Below are positions 12,208 to 24,600 of a DNA stretch of 64,000 bases, one piece after another. The DNA is from Artocarpus heterophyllus (lineage: Eukaryota; Streptophyta; Magnoliopsida; Rosales; Moraceae). The notes under the pieces are model-generated. The model was not told where the DNA came from. It saw only the letters and a list, made by a program, of their open reading frames with translations, and made no database searches. How positions within the stretch are numbered: position 1 is the stretch's first letter; each line of letters begins with the position of its first letter. The stretch covers positions 19,056,239 through 19,120,238 of the forward strand of contig CM046330.1 in NCBI GenBank assembly GCA_025403435.1. Direction: 5' to 3'. The translations under genes were made by a program, and so were the position numbers.

Positions 12208-14389
12208 TGTTGGGGTTAGTGCCTTATAAGTTGTGATGTTATAGATGTTGTTAATAAATAAATAAATAAAGTAACATTTATAATTATTTTGGCTACTTAT
12301 TTGTATTATGAATACTTTTTTAAACATTAAGAAAATTTCATGATTATTTATGCGCTTACAAATTTAGCATATAAGTGTTATATGCTTAAGGATAAAATTT
12401 ATAGATAATAATCTAAATAGTCTGTAATAATTAATTAAAGTTTTGGATCTTTAATTAAATATTACAAGTATAGTCCAATCTCATTTAGAATGAAATAGTC
12501 TTATCCAGGCTATTAATATAGAGACGTTAGATTAGAGGTACTTTATATAATGAGATTATATAACACTAGGCCAGATAAATTTTGAATGTCTAATAATCAT
12601 CCGTTAAAAGTAGAGTATTTAAATTTATCACTATGATGATCATATATATGACAGTCTTAATCCTAAGTATTTATTAGACTCCTATTTATGACATTATTTT
12701 TTTTACTTGCATGGTAAGATTTGTCTAAATACATATCATAACTTAGCATCTTGGAAACATGATGGAATAAATGGCTGAAAATAATATTATACAGATATAA
12801 AATTCATCACTTCCTTATGAAAGTTAGAAAAATAGTTCTCTTGAGAGATGATTCGAGGTTTGAATAGTAGAGCACTCGTTCATAATAAGATTATGAATTA
12901 AATATTCATTAAAGAATTATTGGAACTCAAGAATAAAGATGTAATAAGAGAAATAAACGAAAATTGAACCTAGCTCTTATTATGAACTATTTATGAAGGA
13001 TTAACTTATATATAATGATTATATCAATGGACTACTCGCTAATTTTCTTTGAGTAATTTTACTATAATCTCAAGAATTAAGTTTCAGGTTTTTAGTATAG
13101 TAACACTAAAACTAAGAAATTTGGCACGTTAATTAAAGAGTTTAATTAATTATTAAATTTATTAAAGCTTGGGTTATAGATCCATATGTCTCCAATGCCA
13201 TCTTTATAACACTATATTAGATTTAATACATAGAATAAATTATACATATTTAATATAAAATTATTTAATTTTGAATTAATTATTTCACACTTAAGATATT
13301 AATGTGATACAAAAAAGTGTTCTATGTGGCACATAATATAATGTGATAAATATTGTTACATTTAACTAAGCATTAGTTAATTAATTAATTGATTATATTT
13401 AATTAGTGAGATCAATTAAATATGTTTTTAAAGTAATTAATTAATAATATTTGAATAATATGATTATTAAAATATAATTTTAATTTTGTGTGTGACATAT
13501 ATGTGGAGGGACTATATTTCGTCTTTTTGAACTTGGACACAAAAATAAATAATTACTTGATTAATTTAAAATTAATTTTAAATAAGTATGATTTATTTTT
13601 GAATTTAAATATATATTAGATTTATTTATATTATATATATAAATATAAGCGAATCACACGTTCATAATTCTTTGATTTTGTTTTTGTTAAACATGTATAT
13701 ATATATATATATATGTATGTACATGGATGTTGATTTGTTTTTTAAAATCAAATGTAATCAAATGTACTTCCTTTTTACATGCAATTTTGTTTTGTTTGTA
13801 TACAACAAGTGATAACGTGTTTATTCAATTAAAAAAAAAAGAAAAAAGGATAAGGATCATAGAGTATATCCCTTCCCATATATCTGTTATAGTGGTTATT
13901 TGATTCACCCACTGAAGAGTTTAGTGGGTGGTTATTTCAAATTTAAAATAAATTAAAATTAATTAAAAATAACTAATTGCTCAGATATAAAAAGATAGAG
14001 ATAACAGTTATTTTAAAATCTCTCTTTTTATATAACTTTTTACAGAATACTCAAAGTGAAAAAACTGAGAGCTCTTTCTTTAAAAAAAAAGATCTGCTAT
14101 CACATGTGTTAAGTATATAGCAGATCCAAAAAAGTGTGAGGTTAATTTATTCTTGCAGTTTAACGCTCACTTGTCTTTCCATTGGTGTAGAGGCTTGGCT
14201 TGAAAGATCGTGGTGTCAAAGAAGAAAGCTAGGATACTCTGATAATTCTTCAAGAGGTCTGTAAAAATCCTTCAAGTTTTCTATTGTTGATTAAAATTAT
14301 ATAGCTATACCCGATGAATAAAGTTTTTAAAAAATTTTATTTGTCAACGATTCATTCCTTCCACTGCATTTTAATATTTAATTCCAACA
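12208..14389 (+). repeat. 5' LTR of the Copia element
   Basis: 2182 bp from TGTTGGGGTTAGTGCC to TAATTCCAACA. Very AT-rich, with TA microsatellites near 13697-13714. It would supply the promoter of the element. Differences from the 3' LTR include small indels such as an extra AAAT unit near 12255. Confidence 0.9.
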
Positions 14390-14711
14390 AATCGCGTTAG
14401 AACGGGTTATAGCATACATAATTTTAATTAATATGATTTTATTTTGATAATATCATATTCTTTATGCATGTTTGTGGGTACTTTATATTTTTGTAATTTT
14501 TGTTCATATGATGAATGGTTATTTTATGAATGGATTTTTGGTCGTTAATTATATGGTCCTTTTGGATTTTTTTTTATTTTTATTTTGATTATATTAAATT
14601 TGTGTAAGCCCATAAGGAGGCAGAAGCTTTTTGTAATTTTTTATTATTATTATTTTTCTTTCTTCTTTTCCATTACCTGAACGTGGGATACAGTTCAATA
14701 GTTGAACTATG

Positions 14712-15255
14712 CAGTCTGTTTGGTAAATAGATTCGAATTAATGATATAATTGAGTTAGTGTGATTTGAATTAGGATTTGAGTTAGTAATTTGAATTGTTA
14801 TTCGAATTGACGTTTGAATGTGCATTTAAGTTTTAATTTGAGTATAGAATAAAATTAAAATTTGTGTTTGGAGAGGTAGTAAAGATAGTTTTTGATTTAT
14901 TAATAAATCTATTAAAATCTTAATGTTAATGATCTTAAAAAAATGCAATATGGATCTTGATTTATTCCTCTCTTCATTTAAGAACACAGTGAAAAAAGAA
15001 CTATCTCAATTGGATATCAAATGAAGAAGTTATGATTTTTTTTCTCAAATATAGGAAAGAGAATTTTAGTTTTTACTATAGCAAAGATATTCAAGTATCA
15101 AAAATTTAAGGGGATAAGAATTCTAAAAACTTGAATTCTTGATACTCAAATGATTCAAATTTTGGGGGAAACAAACATATATCTGAAAGATTCTTGATAC
15201 TTGAATCCAAATTTGAGTCCATTAAGTTTAAAGAATGTATGAACCAAACATATCC
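14712..15255 (-). mobile_element. Tourist-like MITE in the Copia leader
   Basis: The left end reads GTCTGTTTGGTAAATAG and the right end CCAAACATATCC, the same terminal inverted repeats as the MITE at 613-1522 but in opposite orientation. At about 541 bp it has one copy of the segment that is doubled there. The target duplication is no longer clear; TAA follows the right end. It lies between the 5' LTR and gag, so it inserted after, or moved with, the Copia element. Confidence 0.75.
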
Positions 15256-16285
15256 TAAATGCACTTGAATAAAGTTGTCTATGCTTTACAATTAAAAAAA
15301 AAAAAAAAAGCCTGTGCACGTGAAAAGTTTCTTTTACTAAACTAACGTTAAGTTAATGTGCAATATATACTGCACATGAACAACTATGTTAATATATTTT
15401 AAACAAAAAAAAACTATTAACTAATAATATATAACCACAAGTGCACTTTACGTGCAATATTAATTGCACTTTTTTTTTGTGCACAATTAATGTTGCACAA
15501 GGCATTTAAACAGCAAAAAGTACTTTTGCATGTTTTCTGTGCGACTTTAAGAAAAAAAGGGTAACCCAATAGATTTTTATACAGTAAATCGTCTGGTGAA
15601 GTCTACTTTAGTGGAGCTGGGAAATATATTGCTATAAAAAAGACTTCTGTAATTTTTTTATCTTTTTTTTTATGGTTGTAATTTAATTATTTAAAAAGAC
15701 CCGATCAAAAATCTATTATTTATTTTCATGTTATTATTTTATGATTGTGATAACATGTTCATGCAGTATAATATGTCATTTAGGAAAATGCCCACTTGCA
15801 GTTATTGTAACATGACATGCATACGCTTGCATATTATTTTATTTTTTTATAAAGTTGTTTATAAATCGATTTAATATTTGTTAGAATTAATTTAATAGGA
15901 TTAAATTAATTGGTTTGGTGTTATAGAATTTTAATTTATTTTATTAATCAACCAAATAATGTGATTTTAGTTTTAATAGTTAAAACTTAGTAAAATTCAC
16001 ATTAATTCTAAGTTATCTAATTTTAAATTGTTTAATGTTGGGTAGCTTAGACAATTCATAACAAATTTAGATTTTTAGAAAATTTGGTAATTTATTTAAG
16101 TATAAATTGGTGGGATTCTATTAACACAAAATATAACCTACTAATTAAAAATTATTTTTATTTACTAGAATTATGAAACATAGGATGTTTTATAAGATAA
16201 AACACATCATTTTAAAATAATGAGTAGGAGAAGGTAATATGACAATATAACCTTGGTCTCCACAATTAGCACAACACTGTCAGAT
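15256..16285 (+). other. Untranslated leader of the Copia element
   Basis: AT-rich sequence between the MITE and the first gag-like residues. No coding potential and no separate repeat recognised. Confidence 0.5.
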
Positions 16286-16348
16286 TTAGGTGGCGTTTTT
16301 CCACGTTTTGATTTCATCCTCCCAACTGCTTATGAGATAATATAGTCT

Positions 16349-19300
16349 TTGCAAGACATGTTTGACAAACCTTCTAAAAAGGCACGTCATGAAGCCGTTA
16401 AGGCTATGATGAATGCCAAAATGAAGGCGGGAGTCTCGGTCAAAGAACATGTTCTCAACATGGTTAACTATCTCCATGAGGCCGAGGTAAACGGGACGGT
16501 GATAGATGAAGCCACACAGGTGGGAATGATTTTAGAAACCTTCTCTCGTGCCTTCCTTTAGTTTAAAAGCAACTATTTCATAAACAAGAGTAAATATAAC
16601 ATGACTGAGTTACTTAATAAGCTACAAACCTTTAACTCTATTTCGAAAGAAAAGAGCAAAAAAGGCGAGGTAAATATTGCAGAAGCTCAACCTTCCTCTT
16701 CTGCTCGAAAGAACAGGAAGAGAAAGAAGAGAACTTAAGGAAGTGGTAAGTCTAAGAATAAAGGACAGCCTAAGAGGAACAAGAGCAACAATAACAAAAA
16801 GAGCTCAAAGCAAAAAAAAAAAAAAAAACCCAACGAAAAATGTTTCCACAATGGTGTAGTTGTGCACTGGAAGAGAAACCGCTAGAAATATCTTCAAGAG
16901 CTCAAAAAAGAGAAGAACAATAGTATATTGTTTAGTTGAAGATGATACTTCACTTTGGATAGTTGATTCAGGGGCCACTAACCATGTTTGTTCTTCTTTG
17001 CAGGTATTTATTTCTTCAAAGGAGCTTGCCGACGGGGAATAAACGATAAAAGTAGGAACAGGAGCGGTTGTTTTGGCAAGAGCAATGGAAGTGATTAAAC
17101 TTTATTTTGGAAATAGGTTTTTAATATTGGACAATGTTTATTATATTCCTAGTTTTTGTAGAAATTTGATTTCTAATTCTAGGTTGTTTGAACAAATGTT
17201 TATGTTTCTTTTAATGGTAATTATACTAATATTTCTAGAAATTGTTTGGATATTTGTTCTGCACATCTGGAAAATAGGCTTTACATTTTGAGGCTCAATG
17301 AAAAATTGTTGCTCAATACCAAAATGTTTAAAGTTAAACAACCAAAACCTAAGAAGCAAAAGGTTTCTTCTGATGATAAAACATACCTATGGCACCTTAG
17401 ATTAGGTCATGTTAACCTTGATAGGATTAACAAACTAATAAAGGATGGTCCTTTAAGAGAACTAAAAGTTAGTTCTCTTCTAGTTTATGAATCTTGTCTT
17501 AAAGGAAAAATGACTAAAAGGCCTTTCTCTGCAAAAGGCAAATGGGCCAAGGAACCACTTGAGCTAATATATTCGGACGTCTACGGTCCATTGAATGTAC
17601 AAGCATGTGGTGGTTACGAATATTTTGTCACATTTATTGATGATTATTCAAGGTATGGATACATGTACCTAACGCAAAAGATATCTGAAACTTTTGGAAA
17701 GTTTAAAGAATTCCAAGCATAAGCTGAAAAGCAATTAGGAAAGTTGGTGAAGAATCTTCGATATGATCGAGGAGGGGAATACCTTGATAATGAGTTCAAG
17801 GATTATTTGATAGAACATGGTATTCTATCACAACTCACTGCACCTAGAACACCACAACAGAATGGTGTTGCTGAGAGAAGAAATCTGACATTACTTGATA
17901 TGGTGAGATCCATGCTCAGCTACTCATAATTACCTACATCATTTTGGGAATATGCGCTACAAACTATAGTATATCTTCTAAACATGATTCCATTTAAGTC
18001 TATTCTGAAAACACCCTTAGAGTTACGGAATGGTCATAAACCTAGTATGCGACATATTTGTATATGCGGATGTCTAGCACATGTGCTAAAGGGAAAGACC
18101 GGGAAGCTGGAACCACATTCTGAAGTATGCTTGTTTGTAGGATACCCAAAGGGAACGATGGGAGGTTTGTTTTATAGTCTACAAGAAAAGAAGGTATTTG
18201 TGTCGACAAATGCCACTCTTCTCGAGAATGATTATATGACAAACTATAAACCTTGTAGCAAAGTTGTACTTAAAGAGTTACTTTTTGATCAAATCAGACC
18301 ACGACCGACAACCGTTGTCCAAAGACAAGATAAGGAGACCACATCTCTAGATCAGGATGTCATACCACTCAATGTAGTGCGAGGGTTGTGAGACCACCTG
18401 CTCGCTACAGAGAAATTAGAGAAGCACATGTTGCCATCTTTGATAATGGTGAGGATGATCCGTTGACATATTATCATGCAATGGAAGATTCTGAGAAGAA
18501 GAAATGGCTGGAGGCTATGAACCTTGAAATGGAGTCCATGTACTCCAATTCAGTCCGGGAATTTATGGATCTACCTGAAGGGATAAAACCCATAAGGTGC
18601 AAATGGATCTACAAGAAGAAAAGAGCAGTGGATGGGAAGTTGAGATTTTCAAAGCTAGGGTTGTGGCAAAGGGTTATACCCAAAAGGAGAGAGTTAATTA
18701 TGAAGAAACTTTCTTACCCATAGCTATGCTTAAATCCATTCAGATTTTTCTATCCATTGTTGCATGTCTTGATTACGAGATATGGCAAATGGATGTTAAG
18801 ACTGCCTTTTGAATGGCTATCTTGAGGAAAGCATCTATATGGTGCAACCAAAAGGGTTTGTAGTCAAAGGCCAAGAGCAAAAGTTTGTAAGTTGCAAAGG
18901 CCCATCAATGGACTTAAGCAAGCTTCAAGATCTTAGAACTTAAGATTTGATGAGGCGATCAAATCTTACAGTTTTGATCAAAATGTTGATGAACCTTGTG
19001 TATACAAGTACATCAAAGATAAGAAGGTAGTCTTCTTAGTTCTTTATGTAGATGATATCCTACTGATTGAGAATGATGTAGGGATATTATTTAATGTAAA
19101 GAAATGGCTTACTAATCAATTCCAAATGAAAGATTTGGGAAATGCAAGTTATGTTCTTGGAATCCAACTCATAAAAGATCACAAGAACAAATTGTTGGCA
19201 CTGTCTCAGGCGTCATATATTGATAAGGTGCTTATCAGATTTTTGATGTAAAACTAAAAGAAAGGTAATATACCTACATGTCATGGAGTTTATCTTTCAA

Positions 19301-20028
19301 AGAGCAGTGTCCTAAAACACCTCAAGAGGAAGAAAACATGAGATGGGTACCCTATGCATCTGCGGTAGGAATTCTAATGTATGCCATGTTGTGTACAAGA
19401 CCTGAAATTTACTATGCAGTGGGTATAGTCAGTCGGTATTAATCTAACCCAAGATTAGAACATTGGGTGGCGATTAAATACATTCTCAAGTACTCAAGAG
19501 AACAAGAAACTATATGTTGGTATATTCTGGTGAGAATTTGATTCCCATTGGATACACTGATTCTGATTTTCAATCAGACAAAGACACACGTAAATGTACG
19601 TCTGGATTAGTGTTTACTTTTGGTGGTGAAGCCATAGCTTGGAGAAGCACTAAACAATGTTGTATTGCTGATTCAACTATGGAAGCTGAATATGTGGCTG
19701 CTTGTGAAGCAGCTAAAGATGCTATTTGCCTCCATAAGTTCTTAAGTGATCTGAAAGTCATTCCAGACATGGATAAACCACTCACACTGTATTATGATAA
19801 TAGTGGTGTAGTGGCAAATTCAAGAGAACCTAGAAGCCACAAAAGAGGAAAGCATATAGAATGAAAATATCATTTGATCAGAGAGATAGTACATCGAGGC
19901 GATGTGAAAGTTGTGAAGATAGCGTCGAAAAATAACATTGCCAATCCTTTCACCAAGACGTTACCTACAAAGAGCTTCGAAGGACATTTGGAAGGCTTAG
20001 GTCTCAGAGACATGTCTCACCTACTTTA
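16349..20028 (+). pseudogene. Copia gag-pol pseudogene
   Basis: Fragments in all three frames give a full Copia order. Gag-like UBN2 sequence is at 16349-16740, with a zinc knuckle near 16840 that has lost cysteines. A protease core with VDSGATNHVC is at about 16960-16995. GAG-pre-integrase and integrase are at 17370-18000, with DVYGPL, DRGGEY and PQQNGVAERRN. Reverse transcriptase is at 18600-19260, with the LYVDDILL active site near 19040-19060. RNase H is at 19514-19864, with GYTDSDFQSDKDTRK and EAEYVAACEA. The C-terminus reads to LGLRDMSHLL, just before the polypurine tract. Stops at 16559, 16739, 17039, 17720, 17927 and others, plus at least four frameshifts, make it non-functional. The N-terminal part of gag is missing. 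Confidence 0.9.
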
Positions 20029-20043
20029 AGGCAAGTGGGAGAT
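20029..20043 (+). promoter_or_regulatory. Polypurine tract of the Copia element
   Basis: The purine-rich AAGGCAAGTGGGAGA directly precedes the 3' LTR. In LTR retrotransposons this primes plus-strand DNA synthesis. Confidence 0.7.
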
Positions 20044-22259
20044 TGTTGAGGTTGGTGCCCTATAAGCTGTGACATTGTACAAATTGTTAATAAATAAATA
20101 AAGTGACATTTATAATTAGTTTGATTACTTATATGTATTATGAGTACTTTTATAAACATCAAGAAAATTCCATGATTATTTACGTGACTATAAATTAAGC
20201 ATATAAGTATTATATGTTTGGGGATAAAATTTGAAGATAATAATCTAAAATGTTTGTAATGATTAATTGAAGTTTGAGATTTTTAATTAAATATTACAAG
20301 TACAGTTCAATCTTATTTAAAATGAAATAGTCTTATTTAGGCTATTAATGTGGAGACATTAGATAGGAGGTACTTTATATAATGAGATTATATAGGACTA
20401 GGGCCAAATAAATTATGAATGTTTAATAATAATCCGTTAAAAATAGCGTATTCGAATTTAATACTATGATGATCATATATTTGACAGTGTTAATCTTAAG
20501 TATTTATTAGACTCTTGTTTATAACATTATGTTTTTTAACTTGCATGGTAAGATTTGTCTAAATACAGATCATAATATAACATTTTGAAAACATGATGAA
20601 ATAAATGGTTGGAAATAATATTATATAGATTTGAAATCCATTCCTTCCCTATGAAAGTTAGAAAAATAATTCTTTTGAGTGATGATTCGAGGTTTGAACA
20701 GTAGAGCACTCGTTTATAATAAGATTATGAATTAACTATTCATTAAAGAATTATTGGAACTCAAGAATGAAGATGTAATAAGAGAGGTAAATGAAAATTG
20801 AACCTAGCTCTTGCTATGAACTATCTATGAAGGATTGACCTACATGTAATGATCATATCAATGGACAACTTGCTAATTTTCTTTGAGTAATTTTACTATA
20901 ATCTCAAGAGTTTAGTTTCAGATTTTTAATGGAGTAACACTGAAACTAATAAATTTGGCACATTAATTAAAGAGTTTAATTAATTGTCAATTTTATTGGA
21001 GCTTGGATTATGGTCCATAGGTCTTCAATGCTACCTCTATAACACTATATTAGATTTAATGCATAGAATGAATTATACATATTTAATTTGAAATTATTTA
21101 ATTCTGAATTAATTATTTCACACTTGAGATATTAATGTGATATAGAAAAATGTTCTCTATGACACATAATATAATATGATAAATGTTATTACATTTAACT
21201 GAGCATTAGTTAATTAATTAATTGATTATATTTAATTAATTGGATTAATTAAATATGTTTTTAAATTAATTAATTAATAATAATTGAATAATATGATTAT
21301 TTAAATATAATTTTAATTTTGTGTGTCACACATGTGTGGAGGGACCACTTTTTGTCTTTTCAAACTTGGACACAAAATTAAATAATTAATTGATTAATTT
21401 AAAATTAATTTTAAATAAATATGATTTATTTGTGAATTTAAATATATATATATTAGATTTATTTATATTATATATACACACACACATAAGAGAAACATGT
21501 GATTCTTTGTTTTTGTTTTTGTTTTTATGAAACATATATATACATATATATATATATACACACACACATATATATGTATATGTATATGATATATGTACGT
21601 GGATGTTGATTTGTTTTTTAAAATCAGATGTAACCAAATGCACTTCCTTTTTACATGCAATTTCGTTTTGTTTGTATGTAACATGTGATAACGTGTTTGT
21701 TTAGTTAAAAAGGAAAAAAGATAAGGATCGTAGAGTATATTCTTTCTTCATATATCTGATATGATGATTATTTGATTCATCCACTGAGTTTAGTGGGTGG
21801 TTATTTCAAATTTAAATTAATTAAAATTAATTAAAAATAACTAACTGCTTAGATATAAAATGATAGAGATAACAGTTATCTCAGAATCAATCTTTTTACG
21901 TAACTTTTTACAGAATACTCAGAGAGAAAAAACTGAGAGTTCTTTCTTTGAAAAAAAAAGGTTTGCTATCTCATGTGTTAAGTACATAGCAGATCTAGAA
22001 AAATATGAGGTTAATTTATTCTTGCAGTTTGACTCCCACTCGTCTTTCCATTAGTGTAGAGGCTTGGCTTGGAAGATCATGGTGTCAAAGAGGAAATCTA
22101 GAATACCATGATAGTTGTTCAAGAGGTTTGTAAAAATCCTTCAAGCTTTCTATTATTAATTAAAATTACATAGCTATACCTGATGAATAAAGTTTTTAGA
22201 AAATTTTTGTTTGTTAACTATCCATTCCTTCTATTGCGTTTTAATATCTAATTCCAACA
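20044..22259 (+). repeat. 3' LTR of the Copia element
   Basis: 2216 bp from TGTTGAGGTTGGTGCC to TAATTCCAACA, homologous to 12208-14389 along its whole length. It contains TA/CA microsatellites at about 21475-21490 and 21535-21590. Confidence 0.9.
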
Positions 22260-22724
22260 GTCGCCGTCCTCCCCACGGCATTGACCCAACCGCACTGGGA
22301 GTATCCTAGTTCATGGCCTTCTTTGTGGCGGCCTACCCATCACGAACTCACCCTGTTGCGGCCCTCCTTGCCACGAAGAGAGTGCACACCAGTTGCCGCA
22401 GCCATGGGAGATGAGCCCCATTGATCCCCCACATGAGCTAAGTCATGACAATCCTTCTCCTCTGCATGAAGTATATCTTTTCCACACCTAGATAAGAAAC
22501 TTTGCCTTCCCCACCTCCTCTTCCAGTGATGGCGGCGCTAGGGTTGAGTGTGGCAACAGGCAAAGATGGACTTGATGGAGATGAAGAATTGAGTCTTTGG
22601 GTTTGTTTTTGCCTTTTTTTTTTTTTTTACACTTTTTTTGCTTTGTTTATATTTTATATATTTTATTGGTTTATACTTTAATATATTTTACTTAAATACC
22701 CTTCTAAATCTACTCAAATGTTGT
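22260..22724. other. GC-rich interior of the Mutator-like element, possible captured host DNA
   Basis: The first 300 bp are much richer in G and C than anything within several kb, with runs such as GTCGCCGTCCTCCCC and GATGGCGGCGCTAGGG. It looks like the 5' coding or leader part of a plant gene but no domain is recognised in any frame. A comparable GC-rich block lies on the other side of the Copia element at 11775-12200. Confidence 0.45.
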
Positions 22725-22822
22725 GCACGTGGTTCACGAAATTTGACGGAAAGGTGCTTATAGCATCTAATTAAAGAGTTCAAGAGCGTTTCGTTAAGAT
22801 TAATAGATTAGGGATTAACTGT

Positions 22823-23611
22823 CACATACTAAATAGTTTAGAGATTTTTTGTGTAATTATCCAAAAAAAAAAAATCAGTACTCTACTCCCACATACACAC
22901 GGTACATCAGAGATTCACACAGCACACAAGACATACTGAATAGTTTAGAGATTATTTGTGTTATTATCCCCAAAAAAATCAGTACTCTAGTCCTACACAC
23001 ATGACTAGGGCTGACAGTAAACGTGTTCATGTCGTGTTCGTATCGACACGTTTAGGCCGAACACGAACACGACACGATTAATAAACATGCCAAAAATACA
23101 AACACAAACACGACCCGCTTATGGCACGCACAACACGACACGACACGATTAACACGATTACTAAACGGGCCGTGATGGGCTGGCATGATAACAACACGCA
23201 TATGTCACGTTTATGACTTAGTCAACTAAAAATTAAAAAAATTAATTTTTTTTAAAAAAAGCCAATAAAGACAATTAAAACACAATATCTAATTAATAAT
23301 AACTTACTACAAATATTTCAAATATTTTTATTTTTAAGTTTAAATGTGTTAAAAAATAGGTAGGTTGTGTCGTGCCGTATCGACACGTTTATGACATGTT
23401 TAATTAAACATATTAAAGCTTGTCAAATGTGTTAACACGAATCCAAACAGTTTATTTTTATATTATTCATACCAACTTATTTATAACTTAATTAATAAAT
23501 ATACGACATAAATTTATTTATTTTATATTATTTTCGTGTCATGTCATTTTGCTTTACACGAAATGACCGGCCCTAGACACGACACATCAGAGATCCACAC
23601 GGCACAGAAGA
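22823..23611. repeat. 107 bp tandem duplication, second copy split by a hAT MITE
   Basis: The unit starting CATACTAAATAGTTTAGAG at 22825 starts again at 22932 (CATACTGAATAGTTTAGAG). It spans the end of the Mutator-like element and its flank. The second unit runs to 23005, is broken by the MITE at 23006-23575, and resumes with ACATCAGAGATCCACACGG, matching ACATCAGAGATTCACACAG of the first unit. The duplication therefore predates the MITE. Confidence 0.8.
23006..23575 (+). mobile_element. hAT-type MITE, 570 bp
   Basis: It starts TAGGGCTGACA and ends CCGGCCCTA, imperfect terminal inverted repeats of hAT type. Flanks CACATGAC and GACACGAC agree at 6 of 8 positions, as for an aged 8 bp target duplication. 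The interior carries many ACACGACACGA-like motifs. The 570 bp element at 36587-37156 is the same family in opposite orientation. It encodes no protein. Confidence 0.8.
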
Positions 23612-23659
23612 CTCAGGTACTCACCCTCAGGGTCTCCATAAATAAATAAATAATTAAAA

Positions 23660-24600
23660 AAAAAAGGCGTTTCACGGTCATTCCACGCCGCCGACAAACC
23701 CACCCACCACTATTCCCAAATCCCAATCTCCAAACCCTAACAGCCGTCTAATCTCGACGCCGTCGCCGACAGCCGCCCGTCTCCACGCCGTCGCCGACCC
23801 AGTGCTCTTCTCCGCACCGGATTGCTGGTTTCACTTTCCCTCTCCCGTCGCGATTCTCTCCGTTGCGGTTCTCTCTGTCGCCGGATTGCTGTGAGTTTCT
23901 CTCTTTCTCTCTCTCAAATTATTCCATTCTCCCACTTTGCTTTGCACACCCGAGCTTCATAACGAATGAAATCAATGAATGGTAGGAAGATTGACATTTG
24001 CATTGTAATTTTCTGAAAATATGTGAATGAATGGTATGTTGTCCCTTAAGTTACTTATTTGTCTGACAATTGACATTTGGGCAGCAGGTGAAGACTGAAA
24101 TAAGGGCCAAATTAATCGGTCGATTATTTGCATTTTGTCAAAATTTCAGACCTTAAACCCACCTTCTGTATATTTGGAGGGATGTCCCTGTAGGAAGCAG
24201 TTGGTTGATCTCCTCCATATGTGGGAAAGACCTTTTTTTTTTTTTTTGAGAGGAAAGACTGATTTATTTTTACCGTTAATCACATTCAAAACTTTTGATC
24301 TAAGTTAGTTTTTTGGTGAATTGGAGGAACTATTGTTGCTAGTGAGTTGTTATATCCTTCAGACTATATCATTCTAGTATTATCACATTTGCCATAATTA
24401 TCATGATCTCACGTAAATAAAGCAAATTTATTAAATGAAAAATGACATCAAATGCTATTTGAATAAGTTTGTTTGGCAAAACAGATTATGTGGGGCTTGA
24501 GTTGTGGTTGATCAGAATCAGGGGAACTATGTTTGCTTTCAAAACCCTTTCTTAGGGTTTTTGAGAAACGCTCTAGGAAAGCTAAATTTCGTGGTCATCA
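23660..24600 (+). promoter_or_regulatory. Promoter-proximal region and 5' UTR of the CCCH gene
   Basis: From about 23680 the sequence turns GC-rich and pyrimidine-rich (CCGTCGCCGACAGCCGCC and similar), typical of a plant 5' UTR. A likely leader intron starts at the donor GCT|GTGAGT (23891) and may end at TTCTTAG (24555). Then about 45 bases lead to the ATG at 24601. No clear TATA box is seen; the hAT MITE ends only about 100 bp upstream. Exact transcript start and leader splicing are inferred. Confidence 0.5.

Larger units (their letters stand above)
12208..22259 (+). mobile_element. Ty1/Copia LTR retrotransposon, degenerate
   Basis: Two direct LTRs (12208-14389 and 20044-22259) enclose a polypurine tract (about 20029-20043) and a decayed gag-pol in the order gag, protease, integrase, reverse transcriptase, RNase H, which defines Copia. 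The LTRs start TGTTG and end CCAACA. By eye they differ at about one position in eight over the first 330 bp, so the insertion is old. Flanks GTCGACGT and GTCGCCGT are similar but are not a clean 5 bp target duplication. A MITE lies in the leader. The element cannot move by itself because the coding region has many stops and frameshifts. Confidence 0.9.
11528..22862. mobile_element. Mutator-like (possibly gene-capturing) element split by a Copia element
   Basis: About 140 bp at 11528-11665 are inverted at 22725-22862, with roughly three quarters of positions matching (CTAAACTATTTAGTA... is plain in both arms). Long terminal inverted repeats suit a Mutator-like element. Its flanks are A runs, so a 9 bp target duplication cannot be proven. 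Without the Copia insertion it is about 1.3 kb. Its interior is GC-rich (11775-12200 and 22260-22560), unlike its flanks, which suggests captured host sequence of the Pack-MULE kind; the source gene is not recognised. No transposase is visible. Confidence 0.65.

Noticed and set aside
12208..12327. Minus frame overlapping the start of the Copia LTR
   Set aside because: Crosses the element boundary and has no counterpart in the 3' LTR.
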